Notes: a model not told the origin generated them from the sequence alone. A stretch of DNA of 64,000 nucleotides from Bacteroidales bacterium (GCA_024686335.1 JAILCI010000006.1:1-64000), one strand, 5' to 3'. Numbered from the stretch's first letter, positions 52,602 to 62,724 are shown. Program-made: numbers and translations.

Positions 52602-53903
52602 TTACTTTGCAGAGGGCCCTTTATATTCATCATCAAAATAGGAAAAGAACTGTCGAACTTTCTCTTCCATCGCTGAGTATTCCGGATCCACCTCTCTTAA
52701 AAAATCGGGCCTCTTTTCGATCAGGTGTTTTTTCCATTCAGATGCATTTAAGATATGGGTATATTCCTCCTCGAGTTTAGGGTAGCCCAGCATTTCCACG
52801 TTGATTTTCTCATAAATATCAATGAGCCATTGAAGCAGTTCGTTAGCAACCTGCTCGGCTGTGTCATGTACGGTGTAGAATAATAATTTTCTGTCCAGCT
52901 CATAAAATCGGAGAATGGGATCTGCAAGGTCCATCTGCCCCATAGTCCAAAGGATGAATTTAACCTGAGAAAATGAAAATAGAGACTGTGTTGTGTGGTT
53001 GACCTCCTCACCGTTTATTCCGAGCAGGTGGAAATAGATTAAAAGATAGTATCCGCGAATATTCTGAAAATCGTTAAACGGTACTGGAAACATTAACTCT
53101 TCGATCACGTGATTGAAAAAAAAGTCGGTGGACAACATCCCGTTTTTATCCAGAGTAAAATTATCCCAGGGGGTAGAGAGGCGATGTCTTTCATTGTTTC
53201 TTTCTCCGCGTGTCAGGATGCACTCCACTTCTGATGCAATGCCTTGATATAGAATTGTTTCAAGTTCATCTTGATGCTCGGTCAGTTTTAGATTCAGGAT
53301 AGTCCGTACCTTCTCCATGGGCACGAGGTCGTCCAATTTTCTCATTTCCGGACGGATATTCCAAAGGCGTTGTCTAACCCAGTGTTGTCCAACCAGTTGC
53401 GCCAGTATCTCACTCCGCTGCTCAACAATATCGTCAGAAAGATGGTACATGATGATCTTAGCGCATTCCTCATCGTGAAGCTGGTCGAAAAGATCTACTA
53501 TCTCTTTCTCATATTCTGGATGCCATTCGTGTTTGAGTTTGCGACATGCCCACGTTCTTTCTTGCTTAGGTTGGTGGAGCATCAGTTTGACGATCCTTTT
53601 CTGGTCGTTCGCACTCACTTTCGGGTAGTAGTCCATAAGTCTTGAGCGCAACCAGCATTTTTGTTTGCAATCTGGAGATTCCAGTTCTTGGATGTATTTG
53701 TTGATTTTTTTATGCAGAAACTGCCTGTATTTGGCTTGAATCTTTCGTTTTTCAACGATAGAATACAGAAAAGGATGATTTTCTATCAATTTAAAAAGTT
53801 CCTTGTCTGGTAATGTGTTCGCCAGGTCGTACCACAATGCATTTTTGTTTAAATACATCCAATCTTCCCGGATTTTCTCCATTTTTTGAATAATTGTTTC
53901 CAT
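52602..53903 (-). CDS. Large alpha-helical protein of unknown function
   Basis: The 433-residue product is rich in charged residues and Trp/Leu, with no signal peptide, TM segment or known motif. Repeated helical stretches such as CWLRSRLMDYYPK and HDEECAKIIMYHLSDD suggest HEAT- or TPR-like folding in the first half. The ATG at 53903 is chosen because the only earlier in-frame ATG (53945) overlaps the -7 box position, so it would lie upstream of the transcription start. I do not recognise the family. Confidence 0.65.
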   Translation of the reverse strand: METIIQKMEKIREDWMYLNKNALWYDLANTLPDKELFKLIENHPFLYSIVEKRKIQAKYRQFLHKKINKYIQELESPDCKQKCWLRSRLMDYYPKVSANDQKRIVKLMLHQPKQERTWACRKLKHEWHPEYEKEIVDLFDQLHDEECAKIIMYHLSDDIVEQRSEILAQLVGQHWVRQRLWNIRPEMRKLDDLVPMEKVRTILNLKLTEHQDELETILYQGIASEVECILTRGERNNERHRLSTPWDNFTLDKNGMLSTDFFFNHVIEELMFPVPFNDFQNIRGYYLLIYFHLLGINGEEVNHTTQSLFSFSQVKFILWTMGQMDLADPILRFYELDRKLLFYTVHDTAEQVANELLQWLIDIYEKINVEMLGYPKLEEEYTHILNASEWKKHLIEKRPDFLREVDPEYSAMEEKVRQFFSYFDDEYKGPSAK

Positions 53904-53946
53904 ATTAGCTGATTTACAGTTGTTTAGGTTGAAAATATTGGTCATG

Positions 53947-53954
53947 CAAAGATA
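53947..53954 (-). promoter_or_regulatory. -7 box that fixes the start of the unknown helical gene
   Basis: TATCTTTG on the minus strand (53954-53947). Transcription would begin about 7 nt further on, near 53940, which excludes the ATG at 53945 as start codon. Confidence 0.55.
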
Positions 53955-54102
53955 TGCTTTTTATTTGAAAAAGTCCCCAAAAGAGAGCTTAGATTGAAAA
54001 TTTTGTTTTAAATGGTTGGTTGATAGTACTTTTGTTGCAGATGGCTATAAAAGGCCGATGTGACATCAGTCACCGCATTTATTAGAATTCATAACATTTT
54101 TC

Positions 54103-54110
54103 TACCTTTG
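54103..54110 (+). promoter_or_regulatory. -7 box for the outer-membrane protein gene
   Basis: TACCTTTG lies 68 nt before the ATG at 54179. No good -33 element is visible. Confidence 0.5.
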
Positions 54111-54178
54111 CATCCTGTTTTATTAGATTATTTTATTTTATATCGATTTTTAAATCAAACAATTATAATAAATCCATT

Positions 54179-54700
54179 ATGAAAAAGATTAACATTATTA
54201 TGCTGTTCGTTGCTATTTTTATGGTATCATTGTCACAGGTAAATGCGCAGGCTCCCTATAAAAATGGTATAGGTGTCACACTTGGTACCACGCAAGCCTT
54301 GTCATATAAGACTTTTCCCACCAATCATTTTGCCATCCAGATTGATTTGGGTACTAAATATTGCTATGTCTATGGCACACATCTCTGGTCTGCGGAATTG
54401 GCTCCCAATTTCATGTATCAAGGTCGTCTTGCAGGAAATCTTTATGGTTTTGTGGGCGCCGGTGGAAGTGTTGGCTATACCTGGAAAAATTATTCATATT
54501 TTGACAACTATGGGGAGACCTCAAGTAACCACAATGCCAAGGCTGGCTTGAACGGCTTCTTCGGACTGGAATACAAGTTCGGGGCTCCGGTTGCGTTGCA
54601 GTTAGACTTCCGTCCAGGATACCGCTGTGTCTTCAACAGATATTTTGCTGAACATATTTTCGACTGGGGACTTAACTTTGGGGTTCGCTATACCTTCTAA
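54179..54700 (+). CDS. Small outer-membrane beta-barrel protein
   Basis: The 173-residue product has a signal peptide (1-23, ending VNAQ) and then alternating beta-strand pattern with a C-terminal aromatic (GVRYTF). It is Gly/Tyr-rich. It fits the small outer-membrane barrels (OmpW/porin-like families) seen in Bacteroidota, but the exact family is unclear. Confidence 0.72.
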   Translation: MKKINIIMLFVAIFMVSLSQVNAQAPYKNGIGVTLGTTQALSYKTFPTNHFAIQIDLGTKYCYVYGTHLWSAELAPNFMYQGRLAGNLYGFVGAGGSVGYTWKNYSYFDNYGETSSNHNAKAGLNGFFGLEYKFGAPVALQLDFRPGYRCVFNRYFAEHIFDWGLNFGVRYTF

Positions 54701-54708
54701 GGATACTT

Positions 54709-55143
54709 TTACATCACCACATGGATGATTCCTGCTACTGCCATGTATCGTAAGCCTTTGCCTATGAACATGAATAGGGTGGTAGGGACTACGCGGGTAC
54801 GGACTAGTCCGAGGCATAGTGCGATGACGTCGCCGATGCCAGGTAACCAAGCCAGTATCGCTGCCAATGAACCATATTTTTCAACTTTAGTGTGCGCTTT
54901 AGCTAGTGTTTCCTCCTTGACTTTCAGGTACTTTTCTATCCAAGACCATTTGCAGAGCCAGCCCAGTAGATAGCAGGTCATGCCGCCAATAGTGTTGCCG
55001 GTAGTGGCAACCAAAACAACAGTCCACGGCGAGTAGTCGAGCAATAACGCGCCACTCACCAAAGCCTCCGATGAGAAGGGAATTATCGTCGCCGACAGCA
55101 GGCAACCGAGAAAAAGTCCGAACAGTCCGAGATTTTCTAGCAT
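54709..55143 (-). CDS. YqaA/DedA-family small membrane protein
   Basis: The 144-residue product has the VTT/DedA features: FSSEALVSGALLL, GNTIGGMTCYLLGW, and RYGSLAAILAWLPGIGDVIALCLG-type loops with the conserved PGIGD. DedA proteins are involved in lipid or undecaprenyl phosphate trafficking and envelope integrity. It is full length for the YqaA branch. It converges on the barrel gene with an 8-nt gap. Confidence 0.88.
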   Translation of the reverse strand: MLENLGLFGLFLGCLLSATIIPFSSEALVSGALLLDYSPWTVVLVATTGNTIGGMTCYLLGWLCKWSWIEKYLKVKEETLAKAHTKVEKYGSLAAILAWLPGIGDVIALCLGLVRTRVVPTTLFMFIGKGLRYMAVAGIIHVVM

Positions 55144-55240
55144 GTTAGATTATTGTATTGCAAAAATAAACAAATATTGTCATAATAGAGAGTTTTATTC
55201 CATCAGATATGCTTGTTTCTAAAACATAATTGCACATTCT

Positions 55241-55268
55241 AACTATCAATTATCAACTATCAATTATC
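55241..55268. repeat. Heptamer array AA(C/T)TATC, 4 units
   Basis: Four 7-bp units alternate AACTATC and AATTATC in the gap upstream of the acyltransferase gene. Confidence 0.7.
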
Positions 55269-55324
55269 AAATCATTTGCGTACTGTTTTTTTATCTATTT
55301 TTGCCGTCATAAAACAATTTGGTC

Positions 55325-55906
55325 ATGAAGTTCTATCGCTTTCTAATGTGGCTCTTCCGTTTTCGTCCGGTAGGCTATGAGCAGTTACCTGTCAAAAAGT
55401 GCGTTATCCTGATGGCACCTCACACCAGCATCATTGATTTCTTCTATGGAATGATCTGTATTCGCTGGCTGCGTCTCAAGATGGCTATGGTCATGAAGAA
55501 GGAGTTTTTTGTATTTCCCATAAAGGGTTTTCTGAAACGTATTGGATGTGTCCCCGTTGACCGCAAACATGCCAACAACTTTGTCAATTATGCTGTCGAC
55601 CTTATCAAAAATCGTGAGGAGGTAGCCTTCTTAATTTGTCCAGAGGGCACTCGTAAGCGTGTAGAGAATTGGAAGAAGGGTTTTTACCATATAGCCATGG
55701 GTGCGGGAGTGCCTATCTTCTGTAGTCATATCGACTACGTGAGCCGTACGATGGGCGTTGGTAAAATTATCTATCCTACAGGTGATTACGAAAAAGATTT
55801 TGAAGAGATTCAGCACTATTATGAGGGTATGAGAGGTTGGAGAAAGGGGTTTTTCAACTTGGAGGACAAGCCTTACTCACATCCGGAGTGGCTTAAGAAA
55901 AAGTAA
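55325..55906 (+). CDS. 1-acyl-sn-glycerol-3-phosphate acyltransferase-like protein
   Basis: The 193-residue enzyme has the PlsC motif I HTSIID (His33, Asp38) and motif III PEGTRK (near 110). It is at the short end of the family. It may add a second acyl chain to lysophosphatidic acid, but other acyl acceptors are possible. The ATG at 55325 is used; the earlier in-frame codon is TTG. Confidence 0.85.
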   Translation: MKFYRFLMWLFRFRPVGYEQLPVKKCVILMAPHTSIIDFFYGMICIRWLRLKMAMVMKKEFFVFPIKGFLKRIGCVPVDRKHANNFVNYAVDLIKNREEVAFLICPEGTRKRVENWKKGFYHIAMGAGVPIFCSHIDYVSRTMGVGKIIYPTGDYEKDFEEIQHYYEGMRGWRKGFFNLEDKPYSHPEWLKKK

Positions 55907-56033
55907 TTGTTTATTAAGCTATTAAATTTATTAATCTATTAAACTATAAGATAAACAGTTAGGTTTATTAGTGCGTGTTTTGAACGCATCTTGCAACAAT
56001 TTTTTATACTAGTTTGTCGTTACATTCCTGTAA

Positions 56034-56063
56034 TTGCCTATTACCGAAAAATGAGTATCTTTG
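56034..56063 (+). promoter_or_regulatory. Promoter for manC and the TonB receptor
   Basis: TTG at 56034-56036 and TATCTTTG at 56056-56063 have a 19-nt spacer. The ATG lies 78 nt further on. It matches the Bacteroidota consensus well. Confidence 0.75.
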
Positions 56064-56141
56064 CAACCCAATCAAAGGTACCATTGTTGAATTAGAATAA
56101 TGGGCTGTATTTTATTATTGTTGAACGAGTTATAAATAATC

Positions 56142-57236
56142 ATGCTCAACCCGAATTATTATTGCGTCATTATGGCCGGCGGCATTGGTGCACGTTTCTG
56201 GCCCATGAGTTCAAGCGCACTCCCTAAACAATTTCTTGACATCTTTGGTGAAGGCGTCACAATGATTCAGAAGACCTTCAATCGATTTGTCCAAGTATGT
56301 CCTCCCGAGAACATATACGTTGTAACAAGTAAAGCCTATAAACAGTTGGTTCAGGAACAACTGCCTCTTATCTCCGAGGATCGTATTCTTTTGGAACCCT
56401 ATCGTAGAAATACTGCTCCCTGTATTGCCTATGCCAACTATAAGATAAAATCCAAAAACCCGAACGCAGTTATCGTCGTTTCTCCTTCCGATCATCTCAT
56501 CATGAAAGAGGATGTCTTTAAGGATGTGATTTTGAAGGGTATGCAAGCTGTGAGCGAGGATAATTGTCTGCTCACTATCGGTATTCGTCCCTCTTCTCCG
56601 AATACAGGTTACGGATATATTCAATATGATGAGGAGCGTGTCTCTCCCACCAACCCTTCCATTTATGAGGTGAAGACATTTACCGAGAAACCTGCATTGG
56701 AGATGGCCAAGAGTTTTCTCGAAAGTGGTGATTTCTTATGGAATGCCGGCATCTTTATGTGGTCACTATCAACAATCCAGCACTCTTTTGAGGAATTTCT
56801 TCCTGACGTGAATAATCTTTTCAAAGAGGGCGAGGGATTGTATAATACTCCAGAAGAGGAGGCTTTCATAGAACGGATCTATCAAGAGTGCCATAGCATC
56901 TCTATCGATTATGGTATCATGGAGAAGGCTAACAACGTACGTGTGTTTGCTGCCAATTTTGGCTGGTCCGATGTGGGTACATGGGGATCCTTGTATGAAT
57001 TGAGCAAGAAAGACGCTGAGTTGAATTGCGTGAAGGGTGCTCGCGTTCGTCTCTATGACTCCACTAAGTGCATCGTTCAGATGTCAGACAAAAAAGTGGC
57101 TGTTATAGAAGGCTTGGAAGACTATATCGTGGTGGATACGGATGATGTACTGTTGATCTGCAAGAAGTCCGATGAACAGCAAATCCGTCAGTTTGTCACG
57201 GATGTGCAGGCCGACTTCGGCAACAAGTACATATAG
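56142..57236 (+). CDS. manC: Mannose-1-phosphate guanylyltransferase
   Basis: The enzyme makes GDP-mannose from mannose-1-phosphate and GTP, a precursor of mannose- and fucose-containing glycans. The 364-residue product has the nucleotide-binding GGIGARFWPMS near 13 and SPSDH. It contains only the transferase part, and the C-terminal isomerase domain of the bifunctional form is absent, as is common in this phylum. The TonB receptor starts 9 nt after it. Confidence 0.93.
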   Translation: MLNPNYYCVIMAGGIGARFWPMSSSALPKQFLDIFGEGVTMIQKTFNRFVQVCPPENIYVVTSKAYKQLVQEQLPLISEDRILLEPYRRNTAPCIAYANYKIKSKNPNAVIVVSPSDHLIMKEDVFKDVILKGMQAVSEDNCLLTIGIRPSSPNTGYGYIQYDEERVSPTNPSIYEVKTFTEKPALEMAKSFLESGDFLWNAGIFMWSLSTIQHSFEEFLPDVNNLFKEGEGLYNTPEEEAFIERIYQECHSISIDYGIMEKANNVRVFAANFGWSDVGTWGSLYELSKKDAELNCVKGARVRLYDSTKCIVQMSDKKVAVIEGLEDYIVVDTDDVLLICKKSDEQQIRQFVTDVQADFGNKYI

Positions 57237-57245
57237 TAAACTGTT

Positions 57246-59324
57246 ATGCGACATCTCTTTCAGCATCGGCTTCTGGCTGTTCTGATTCTCTTTTTGTGTT
57301 TGTTTTTTCTGAAACCAGATGGATATGCACAACAAGATACTGCACAGTCTATGCAACTGAAAGAGGTGCTCATACAGGGTTATGGCGAAAACAAGCCTCT
57401 GGTTACCTTCTCTACCGCTGCCGTGCAGACTCTTTCCACTAAGGAGATCAAGCTTCTCCCGACATTACAACTTTCTGATGCTTTGAAATATATGTCAGGT
57501 GTGGTCATTAAGGACTATGGCGGCATTGGTGGGCTGAAGACAGTCTCCGTGCGCGGGTTGGGCTCGCAGCATACAGGCGTCCTCTATGATGGTATCCCCC
57601 TCACCGATTGTCAGACCGGTCAGATTGACTTGGGCAAGCTCTCGCTAGAGAATCTTAGTTCTATAGAGTTGACGGTGGGTACAGATGAACATGTGCTCAT
57701 GCCGGCTCGTGCTCATTCGTATAGCAATTTGGTTAAACTCAGTACTTTCCATACATTGCCGTTGAAGCCTGTCCAACTGAAAGCCTCTTTTACGGTGGGT
57801 TCATACGGTTTCTATTCTCCTTCGGTACAGTTTACCAATTTGATAAAAAGCAAAAAGCAGACACAGCGCTATCTGTTGTGGAATGTCAATGCTATGTTCA
57901 TGAATTCAGAGGGTAATTACCCCTATATTCTTCATTATGGCGGTGTTAACGATAGCATCTCTCATGAAGTGCGTCAGAATACCGATATTACAACACTCTC
58001 TGCTGAGGTAAATGCGTTGTTGCAATTGAGGCAGGGCGAGCAGCTCTCGTTCAAGGGATATTATTACGGTTCCGACCGCGGTCTGCCCAATGCGACGATC
58101 TTCTATAACCTTAACGCCCGCCAGCGGTTGACTAACCGCAACGGTTTTGGGCAGATGAGTTACCGGAAATTGTTTGACAGTCGCTGGAGTTATCTTCTCA
58201 ATGCGAAGTTCAATTACGATTACACGCATTATGTGGATCCGGACTACTTGAATGCTGCACATCTATTGGATAACACCTACGAGCAATATGAGGGATACAT
58301 TTCCAATGCTGTCACTTTTGCTCCATTGCATAGCAAAGAGGAACTGGGTGAGGCCACGCGCCGTCATGACGTGATCATAGGACTTGCCAACGATCTATTT
58401 TACAATCAGTTGGAGTCTGATAATATCGACTACAAGCACCCAACCCGTTTTACCTCTCTAACGGCTTTATCTGCTCGTTATGACAATCGCAAGGTTACCA
58501 TCAACGGTAATTTGCTTTTCACTACGGTCAACAATATGGCGCAAGATACGGCTGTTGGTAAAACATTTTTGCACTTGTCACCCGCGCTAAGTGTTTCTTG
58601 GCGCATTCATAAGTACGTGCAGATGAGAGTTTTCTATAAGGATATCTTTCGCATGCCTACTTTCAATGACCTCTATTATCGAGAGGTGGGTAATCTTAGG
58701 TTGAAACCGGAGAAGACGCAGCAGTGGGATCTCGGGTTCATTATGGAGACTCCGCATCTGTGGGGCGGTGCTTTCCATCTTGCTGCTACGATGGATGCAT
58801 ACTATAATATTGTAAGGGACAAGATTGTCGCCTTTCCCACGCGCAACCTCTTCTATTGGAGTATGCTCAACTATGGGAAGGTGCACATTGCGGGTGCAGA
58901 GCTCAACATCAAGACTGTCTACACCTTTCATCGCGATTGCCATCTGATTGTCAACGGCAACTGCACCTTCCAGCATGCCGTGGATAGAACCTCTGTTGAT
59001 TCTCCAACATATGGGCATCAGATTCCCTATACTCCGCGTTGGTCTGGGTCTGTGTCGGCCACTGTACAACTGCATTTTGTCAGTGTCACCTATGCGGTGA
59101 TGATAGGCGGGAAGCGTTATGCGTTGGGGGAGAATATTCCTGCCAATATGGTTGCCGGTTATGCTGATCAGAGCATCTCCGTGCAGCATGAGTCCCACAT
59201 TAAAGATCATACATTAGGATTCAAGTTTGAGTTGTTGAATCTTTCAAATCAAAACTATGAAATAGTGCGTAACTATCCTATGCAAGGGTCTGGCTTTAGG
59301 TTCAAAATGTACTATCAGTTTTAA
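57246..59324 (+). CDS. TonB-dependent receptor (BtuB-like)
   Basis: The 692-residue outer-membrane receptor has a signal peptide ending AQQD near 30, a TonB-box-like LKEVLIQGYG, and a plug (about 60-150) with SVRGLGSQHTGVLYDGIPL. A barrel follows and ends in an aromatic (MYYQF). It is closest in plan to vitamin B12 or siderophore receptors and lacks the SusC-type N-terminal extension. It is co-directional with manC, 9 nt apart. The substrate is not known; cobalamin would fit a host with methylmalonyl-CoA mutase, but that is a weak link. Confidence 0.88.
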   Translation: MRHLFQHRLLAVLILFLCLFFLKPDGYAQQDTAQSMQLKEVLIQGYGENKPLVTFSTAAVQTLSTKEIKLLPTLQLSDALKYMSGVVIKDYGGIGGLKTVSVRGLGSQHTGVLYDGIPLTDCQTGQIDLGKLSLENLSSIELTVGTDEHVLMPARAHSYSNLVKLSTFHTLPLKPVQLKASFTVGSYGFYSPSVQFTNLIKSKKQTQRYLLWNVNAMFMNSEGNYPYILHYGGVNDSISHEVRQNTDITTLSAEVNALLQLRQGEQLSFKGYYYGSDRGLPNATIFYNLNARQRLTNRNGFGQMSYRKLFDSRWSYLLNAKFNYDYTHYVDPDYLNAAHLLDNTYEQYEGYISNAVTFAPLHSKEELGEATRRHDVIIGLANDLFYNQLESDNIDYKHPTRFTSLTALSARYDNRKVTINGNLLFTTVNNMAQDTAVGKTFLHLSPALSVSWRIHKYVQMRVFYKDIFRMPTFNDLYYREVGNLRLKPEKTQQWDLGFIMETPHLWGGAFHLAATMDAYYNIVRDKIVAFPTRNLFYWSMLNYGKVHIAGAELNIKTVYTFHRDCHLIVNGNCTFQHAVDRTSVDSPTYGHQIPYTPRWSGSVSATVQLHFVSVTYAVMIGGKRYALGENIPANMVAGYADQSISVQHESHIKDHTLGFKFELLNLSNQNYEIVRNYPMQGSGFRFKMYYQF

Positions 59325-59341
59325 AGTCTTTGTTACACCTT

Positions 59342-59650
59342 TTATTTTGAAATGTTTTTAGACGGAATGATTCTATCCACAACTACCATGTCTTCAGTAA
59401 TGTGGAATACGTAATTCCATTTGCGATTGTGTGATAGCATTCTACGGGCTTTTGGATGTATGTTTTGCAACATCTCGGAGTGGCTCGGCTGATATAGGCT
59501 CGCAAAAATCGACAAAGATTGTACTTCTGAGATCAAAACATCAATATAGCGGTTAGCTCCTTCCCGTGTCATGACCGTTTTGAGAAAATCTAAAAGTTTA
59601 TCCAGGTCAGACAGGGCAGATTTTTTAATCATGACTTTGTACGTTGTCAT
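59342..59650 (-). CDS. RelE/ParE-like toxin
   Basis: The 102-residue product has the RelE/ParE pattern: an N-terminal helix pair, then KARRMLSHNRKWNYVFHITEDMVVVDRII, where the strand and Arg residues form the toxin core. It overlaps the upstream small gene by 26 nt, typical for toxin-antitoxin pairs with the antitoxin first. Whether it cuts mRNA or poisons gyrase is not evident. Confidence 0.8.
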   Translation of the reverse strand: MTTYKVMIKKSALSDLDKLLDFLKTVMTREGANRYIDVLISEVQSLSIFASLYQPSHSEMLQNIHPKARRMLSHNRKWNYVFHITEDMVVVDRIIPSKNISK

Positions 59651-59831
59651 AATATTCGTTCACCATGGTTCTTAATTTGCCAAAATATTCCTCCACACTC
59701 ATAAGGTCGTCCATATTTTCCGAATATGGGTTTGAAACAGCATTTGGACGTCCTGAATCAGTACGATTGTAATCTACAATAGGCTCGCAAACCTTTGGTT
59801 CATTGTCTTCTTGGTCTTTTTTCTTTTTCAT
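59625..59831 (-). CDS. Putative antitoxin of the RelE/ParE-like pair
   Basis: The 68-residue acidic product starts MKKKKDQEDNEPK and ends in a helical MSVEEYFGKLRTMVNEYY, the part likely to wrap the toxin. I do not recognise a DNA-binding fold in the N-terminal half, which is unusual. It overlaps the toxin start by 26 nt. A -7 box TATATTTG is at 59863-59856 on the minus strand. Confidence 0.65.
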   Translation of the reverse strand: MKKKKDQEDNEPKVCEPIVDYNRTDSGRPNAVSNPYSENMDDLMSVEEYFGKLRTMVNEYYDNVQSHD

Positions 59832-59911
59832 TGTTTTTGTTTTATTTCAAGGATGCAAATATACGAAAAATCCAAAGGAGGTGTGTGTTCGCGCGGATTT
59901 ATTTAAAAAAA

Positions 59912-60243
59912 GGGAGTTATATACATGATGGCACAACAAATATGAGTATAAAGTCAAAAAAATGCATTTTAACCCCTTCATGATTTACTGAGGCACTTGA
60001 CCATAGAGCACGCGGGCGGGCAGGCCGACATGCGGTGCGGACGCGGTGTGAATGGCCGGCCTCCAACAGCGGCGTGCAAAGGCGCTTGCGTTTACAAAAT
60101 GCATGCCTTCCCTGTATTTTCTCTTTTGCCACATGCTGCATTTTTGTTTCCGTTTGCCGCCGATGTCAGAGGGCGGACAGAGCGGGCGGGATTCATGTCG
60201 GCTTGATCTTTTGACAACTTTTCTATTAAGAGAAAAGTTGAAG
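59912..60243 (-). repeat. 330-bp dispersed GC-rich repeat, copy B
   Basis: This is the inverted copy of the element at 2446-2776, about 332 bp. The hairpin end (CAACTTTTCT, loop, AGAAAAGTTG) is at the 60240 side. Indels relative to copy A break shared frames. It sits in a 609-bp gene-free gap between the toxin-antitoxin pair and mutB. Sequence on both sides of this copy differs from that around copy A, which marks the boundaries. Confidence 0.75.
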
Positions 60244-60385
60244 AATTATAATGATGGAAGTTGACTGCCATGAAGCCCTTGCCTACCTCAAGAAAACATC
60301 TATTAGCAACATACTTAGGTATACAAGGTGCCATCAGGTATATAGTCCCCTAAAAAAATACGAAAATTGTCATGGATTTCTGATG

Positions 60386-60418
60386 TAAAAAAGGGGCGCA
60401 ACAAACGTTACGCCCCTT
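60386..60418 (-). terminator. Rho-independent terminator of mutB
   Basis: An AAGGGGCG/CGCCCCTT stem (60391-60398, 60411-60418) is followed on the minus strand by a T-tract. Confidence 0.8.
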
Positions 60419-60440
60419 AATTTCTAATGTCATTTCAGAC

Positions 60441-62588
60441 CTATTCTGCCATCAGGAGTTCCAGCATGGCGATTGCGGAGGTGGCAATAGGGGTGCCAGG
60501 TCCGAAGATGGCGGCGACGCCACAATCGTAGAGGAACTGATAGTCTTGCGGCGGGATAACGCCACCGACGGTGATGATGATGTCCTCGCGGCCCAGTTTC
60601 TTGAGTTCCTCGATCACTTGCGGAACGAGGGTCTTGTGACCTGCAGCCAGAGAGGAGACGCCGAGGATGTGGACGTCGTTCTCGACAGCCTGCTTAGCGG
60701 CCTCTGCGGGAGTCTGGAACAGCGGTCCCATATCCACGTCGAAACCGATATCGGCATAGCCGGTAGCGACTACTTTGGCGCCGCGGTCGTGGCCATCCTG
60801 GCCCATCTTGGCAACCATTACACGGGGGCGACGGCCTTCCTTCTTGGCAAACTCATCGCACATCTTGCAAGCCTTCTTGAAGGCTTCATTGCTTTGTTGT
60901 TCTGCACTATACACGCCTGAAATCAGATTAATTTTTGCTTTATAACGACCGAATACCACTTCGAGGGCATCGGAAATTTCACCTAAGGAGCAACGAGCAC
61001 GAGCGGCCTTGATGGAGAGGTCGAGGAGGTTGCCTTCGCCTGTGCGGGCGCACTCGGTCAGGGCATTCAAAGCTGCCTTCACCTCGTCATCGTTACGGTT
61101 GGCACGCAACTCGGCCAGACGTTTGAGCTGAGCCTCGCGCACGGTCGTGTTGTCCACCTCGAGCGTCTCGATGGGCTCTTCCTTGTCGAGTTTGTACTTG
61201 CTGACACCGATGATGGACTCTTTGCCGGAGTCGATACGGGCTTGCTTACGGGCAGAAGCCTCTTCAATACGCATCTTCGGCACACCAGTCTCGATAGCTT
61301 TGGCCATGCCACCCAGGGATTCAACCTCCTGGATGTGCTGCCATGCGCGGTGAGCAATTTGATGGGTCAGACTCTCTACATAGTAGGAACCAGCCCACGG
61401 ATCTATGGATTTACAGATCTTCGTCTCTTCTTGGATGTAGATCTGCGTATTACGAGCGATACGGGCGGAGAAGTCGGTCGGCAGGGCGATGGCTTCATCC
61501 AATGCGTTGGTGTGCAGTGACTGGGTGTGACCCAGAGCGGCACCCATTGCCTCCACACAAGTACGGCATACGTTGTTGAACGGATCCTGCTCGGTGAGAG
61601 ACCAACCGGAGGTCTGGCAGTGCGTACGCAGAGCCATAGACTTCGGATTCTGCGGGTTGAACTGTTTCACGATCTTAGCCCAGAGCATACGGGCAGCACG
61701 CATTTTGGCAATCTCCATGAAGTGGTTCATACCGATACCCCAGAAGAAGGACAAACGCGGTGCAAACTCATCCACGCTCATACCGGCGTTGACACCAGCG
61801 CGGAGGTACTCAAGACCGTCGGCCAACGTGTAAGCCAGCTCGATGTCATCAGTAGCACCGGCCTCTTGCATGTGATAACCGGAAATGGAGATGGAGTTGA
61901 ACTTCGGCATGTTCTTGGAGGTGAACTCAAAGATGTCGGCGATGATCTTCATGGATGGCAACGGAGGATAGATGTAGGTGTTACGCACCATGAACTCCTT
62001 CAAAATGTCGTTTTGGATGGTACCCGACAGCTTGTCCATGCTGACGCCCTGCTCCTCAGCAGCGAGGATATAGAAGGCCAGGATGGGCAGCACGGCTCCG
62101 TTCATCGTCATGGAGACAGACATCTTGTCCAACGGAATCTGGTCGAAGAGGATACGCATGTCGAGAATGGAATCCACGGCCACACCAGCCTTGCCCACAT
62201 CGCCCACCACACGGGGATGGTCGGAGTCGTAGCCTCTGTGCGTCGCCAAGTCGAAGGCGATGGACAGACCCTTCTGACCGGCGGCCAAGTTGCGGCGGTA
62301 GAAGGCATTGGACTCCTCGGCGGTGGAGAATCCGGCATACTGACGGATAGTCCAAGGACGGAAGGCATACATCATGGAATAGGGTCCGCGCAAGAAGGGA
62401 GGAATACCGGCGGCATAGTTCAGGTGCTCCATTCCGAGAAGGTCATCCTCGCCATATACTTGTTTCACAGGTATTTGCTCGGATGTCATCCAGTCGGTGG
62501 AGATGCCATGTTCCTTTTCCCACTCGCGGAAATCTTTCTTTTCTTGAGAGATTTTCTTGAAATCTACATTACTGAAATCACAACGCAT
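60441..62588 (-). CDS. mutB: Methylmalonyl-CoA mutase large subunit
   Basis: The enzyme interconverts methylmalonyl-CoA and succinyl-CoA with adenosylcobalamin, linked to propionate formation in Bacteroidales. The 715-residue product has the catalytic TIM-barrel (FGGL-type substrate region, [18 protein letters not shown], and [12 protein letters not shown]) and the C-terminal B12-binding domain with the DGHDRG motif near 594. It is full length for the large subunit. No small-subunit gene (mutA) is next to it. Confidence 0.97.
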   Translation of the reverse strand: MRCDFSNVDFKKISQEKKDFREWEKEHGISTDWMTSEQIPVKQVYGEDDLLGMEHLNYAAGIPPFLRGPYSMMYAFRPWTIRQYAGFSTAEESNAFYRRNLAAGQKGLSIAFDLATHRGYDSDHPRVVGDVGKAGVAVDSILDMRILFDQIPLDKMSVSMTMNGAVLPILAFYILAAEEQGVSMDKLSGTIQNDILKEFMVRNTYIYPPLPSMKIIADIFEFTSKNMPKFNSISISGYHMQEAGATDDIELAYTLADGLEYLRAGVNAGMSVDEFAPRLSFFWGIGMNHFMEIAKMRAARMLWAKIVKQFNPQNPKSMALRTHCQTSGWSLTEQDPFNNVCRTCVEAMGAALGHTQSLHTNALDEAIALPTDFSARIARNTQIYIQEETKICKSIDPWAGSYYVESLTHQIAHRAWQHIQEVESLGGMAKAIETGVPKMRIEEASARKQARIDSGKESIIGVSKYKLDKEEPIETLEVDNTTVREAQLKRLAELRANRNDDEVKAALNALTECARTGEGNLLDLSIKAARARCSLGEISDALEVVFGRYKAKINLISGVYSAEQQSNEAFKKACKMCDEFAKKEGRRPRVMVAKMGQDGHDRGAKVVATGYADIGFDVDMGPLFQTPAEAAKQAVENDVHILGVSSLAAGHKTLVPQVIEELKKLGREDIIITVGGVIPPQDYQFLYDCGVAAIFGPGTPIATSAIAMLELLMAE

Positions 62589-62724
62589 AATCTAATTGCA
62601 CTTTCTATATTTTAAGACGGCAAAAATACAAAAAAAATGGTACGATTTTGCAGTGCGAAAGTTTTTGATAAGTCACGAGGAAAGTTAAGAGTGGAGAGTG
62701 ATCTGTGATCAGTTCGAAGCTCGG

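Noticed and set aside
57246..62588. A B12 unit formed by the BtuB-like receptor and mutB
   Set aside because: They lie on opposite strands with a toxin-antitoxin pair and a repeat between; no cobalamin riboswitch was recognised. The link is kept only as a remark.
61527..62615. 362-codon open frame antisense to mutB
   Set aside because: It lies almost entirely opposite mutB, is rich in His and Gly as expected of a reverse-strand shadow, and matches no family.
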